Of a DNA stretch of 64,000 nucleotides, positions 62,852 to 64,000 are shown piece by piece. This DNA comes from Pseudomonas vancouverensis (GTDB taxonomy: Bacteria; Pseudomonadota; Gammaproteobacteria; Pseudomonadales; Pseudomonadaceae), in NCBI RefSeq assembly GCF_004348895.1, contig NZ_RRZK01000023.1:62001-126000 (forward strand). Direction: 5' to 3'. The position numbers were made by a program, and so were the translations under genes. Position 1 is the stretch's first letter. Each line of letters starts with the position of its first letter. The notes under the pieces were generated by a model, which did no database searches, was not told the origin of the DNA, and saw only the letters and a program-made list of their open reading frames with translations.

Positions 62852-63667
62852 ATGCACGCCGAGGATGATGGCCCCCTGCAAACCCAGGCCACGGGTGAAA
62901 CGGTCATGCGTTATCACCTGCGCTGGAAACACCGCGACCTCGATGGCGTCATGGCGCTCTATCACCCGGATGTCGTCTACAGCGATTTTTTCCAGAACCG
63001 GGTGATGGGCCTCGATGAATTGCGCGAGTATGTGCGCAGCAGCATGCCCAGGGACCCGGACGAAGCCCTGGAGCACTCCGACCGGATTCGCCTGGACGGC
63101 AACACCGCGTTCATCCAGTACCGCATCACCCTGCGCGGTGGTGAAGGGCTGGTGTCGTTTCGCGCCAGTGAGGCGATCACCGTCAAGGACGGCCTGATCT
63201 GGCGGGTCAACGAGTACGCGTCGCTGGTGCACGAACACACCACCAGCAAAACCTCGGACAAACAGCGTCCGGCGGTCAGTCGGCTGGGCTTGTCGCCGCG
63301 CCAGTTGAGCTTCATGGCCGAGGACTTGCAGCAGTACTTCCAGCGCCAACAGCCGTACCTCGACCCGGAACTCGATCTGCAGCGGGTGGCGAAAGAGTGC
63401 GGCTACAGCCGCAACCAGATCTCCTACTTGCTCAATCAGGTGCTGGGCCAGAGCTTCTACCGCTACGTCAACCAGGCGCGCCTGCAACACCTGCTCGCGG
63501 CGCTGGATGCCGCCACGCCGCCGTTGCGCATCGATGAGCTGGCATTTGCTGCCGGGTTCAATTCGCTGTCGGCGTTCTACAGCTGTTTTCGCCAACACAC
63601 CGGCCAGTCGCCCAAGGCCTACGTCAAACAAATTTCTTTGCGTGCACGCGCGCAAGACAACGCCTGA
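62852..63667 (+). CDS. SnoaL-AraC fusion regulator
   Basis: A 271-residue protein. Residues 15-130 look like a SnoaL/NTF2-type cone domain (MRYHLRWKHRDLDGVMALYHPDVVYSDFF and a later FRASEAITVKDGLIWRVNEY). Residues 165-262 hold an AraC DNA-binding domain with two helix-turn-helix motifs (LQRVAKECGYSRNQISYLLNQVLG and IDELAFAAGFNSLSAFYSCFRQHTG). Most AraC regulators sense with a cupin, so the NTF2-like pocket is unusual. The next gene, an amine oxidoreductase on the same strand 51 bp later, is the likely target. Confidence 0.83.
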   Translation: MHAEDDGPLQTQATGETVMRYHLRWKHRDLDGVMALYHPDVVYSDFFQNRVMGLDELREYVRSSMPRDPDEALEHSDRIRLDGNTAFIQYRITLRGGEGLVSFRASEAITVKDGLIWRVNEYASLVHEHTTSKTSDKQRPAVSRLGLSPRQLSFMAEDLQQYFQRQQPYLDPELDLQRVAKECGYSRNQISYLLNQVLGQSFYRYVNQARLQHLLAALDAATPPLRIDELAFAAGFNSLSAFYSCFRQHTGQSPKAYVKQISLRARAQDNA

Positions 63668-63718
63668 AGCCACGCACTAGGATCAGCGCCATCGAAGGTT
63701 TGATTGGCGGAGTCTTGC

Positions 63719-64000
63719 ATGCCGGCGTGGCGCACTATCAGTTTATGGATGGATCAGCTCGACGAGCCCCTGTTGGCGCGTCCGGCGCTGGAGCAGGACC
63801 TGGATGTCGACGTCGCCATCATCGGTGCCGGTTACACCGGGCTCTGGACCGCGTATTACCTCAAGTTGCACAAACCTGAACTGAGCATCGCCATCGTCGA
63901 AGCGCAAACCGCCGGTTTCGGCGCGTCGGGGCGCAATGGCGGCTGGTTGATGGGCAACCTGCTGGGCGAGGATCGCTTGCTCGCCGGTCTATCGCCCGAG
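63719..64000 (+). CDS. FAD-dependent oxidoreductase, DAO family (3' end outside the window)
   Basis: The first 94 codons of a D-amino-acid-oxidase-type flavoprotein. The FAD-binding beta-alpha-beta is VDVAIIGAGYTGLWTAYYL near residues 31-49, followed by GFGASGRNGGWLMGNLLG. This start resembles gamma-glutamylputrescine oxidoreductase (PuuB/OrdL) and related amine oxidases. GGCGGAG lies before the ATG. The substrate cannot be told from the fragment. Confidence 0.8.
   Translation, partial: MPAWRTISLWMDQLDEPLLARPALEQDLDVDVAIIGAGYTGLWTAYYLKLHKPELSIAIVEAQTAGFGASGRNGGWLMGNLLGEDRLLAGLSPE

Overview
The window reads as about 64 kb of a Pseudomonas chromosome, most likely the P. fluorescens group. The main reasons are the complete mannitol/arabitol operon mtlEFGKDYZ with mtlR, the gene order mexS-mexT-mexE-mexF-oprN known from P. 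aeruginosa, Pseudomonas-type REP/REPIN repeats, and GC-rich codon use with many ATGA stop/start overlaps. I see no rRNA, tRNA, CRISPR array, phage or insertion sequence. The species assignment is inference.

Layout. 1-10 kb: a cut-off exported protein, a pnuC/NadR-like NAD-salvage pair, uppP with a DUF1294 gene, a LysR/azoR pair, an alpha/beta hydrolase, an MFS transporter and the ABC-F ATPase ybiT. 10-18.8 kb: lpxO, ku, an exported Pro/Asn-rich protein, an aldose dehydrogenase, an ilvA-like threonine dehydratase preceded by what looks like a complete transcription attenuator, ecotin, several small Pseudomonas families and an OprD-type porin. 18.8-28.5 kb: the mtl operon on the minus strand, with two REPINs in its intergenic gaps and an AANAANAA (Hfq/Crc-type) motif in the mtlE leader.

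28.6-41.5 kb is a dense signalling island. It has a CHASE3-GAF histidine kinase with three receivers, CheR, a receiver-less CheB, a REC-histidine kinase and a small response regulator on the plus strand. On the minus strand are a KaiC-like double ATPase translationally coupled to a hybrid kinase with a degenerate N-terminal receiver, another lone receiver and a glycosyltransferase. No MCP, CheA, CheW, KaiA or KaiB is visible. A TPR/HEAT-like protein follows.

41.6-53.5 kb is an export region. A FUSC/DUF1656/HlyD pump runs convergently towards mexEF-oprN, which is followed upstream by mexT and the divergent mexS. Two 24-nt MexT-type boxes lie at nearly the same distance (74 and 77 nt) upstream of mexE and mexS. 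53.5-64 kb holds an AT-richer stretch with a possible orphan gene, an unrecognised 493-residue protein paired with a MocR regulator, pgm, a pirin, a UvrD-like helicase, a DUF1652-like gene, an unusual SnoaL-AraC regulator and the start of a FAD-dependent amine oxidoreductase.

Starts were re-chosen where a Shine-Dalgarno sequence, a stop/start overlap or a family N-terminus pointed to a start other than the longest open frame. Several are GTG or TTG.
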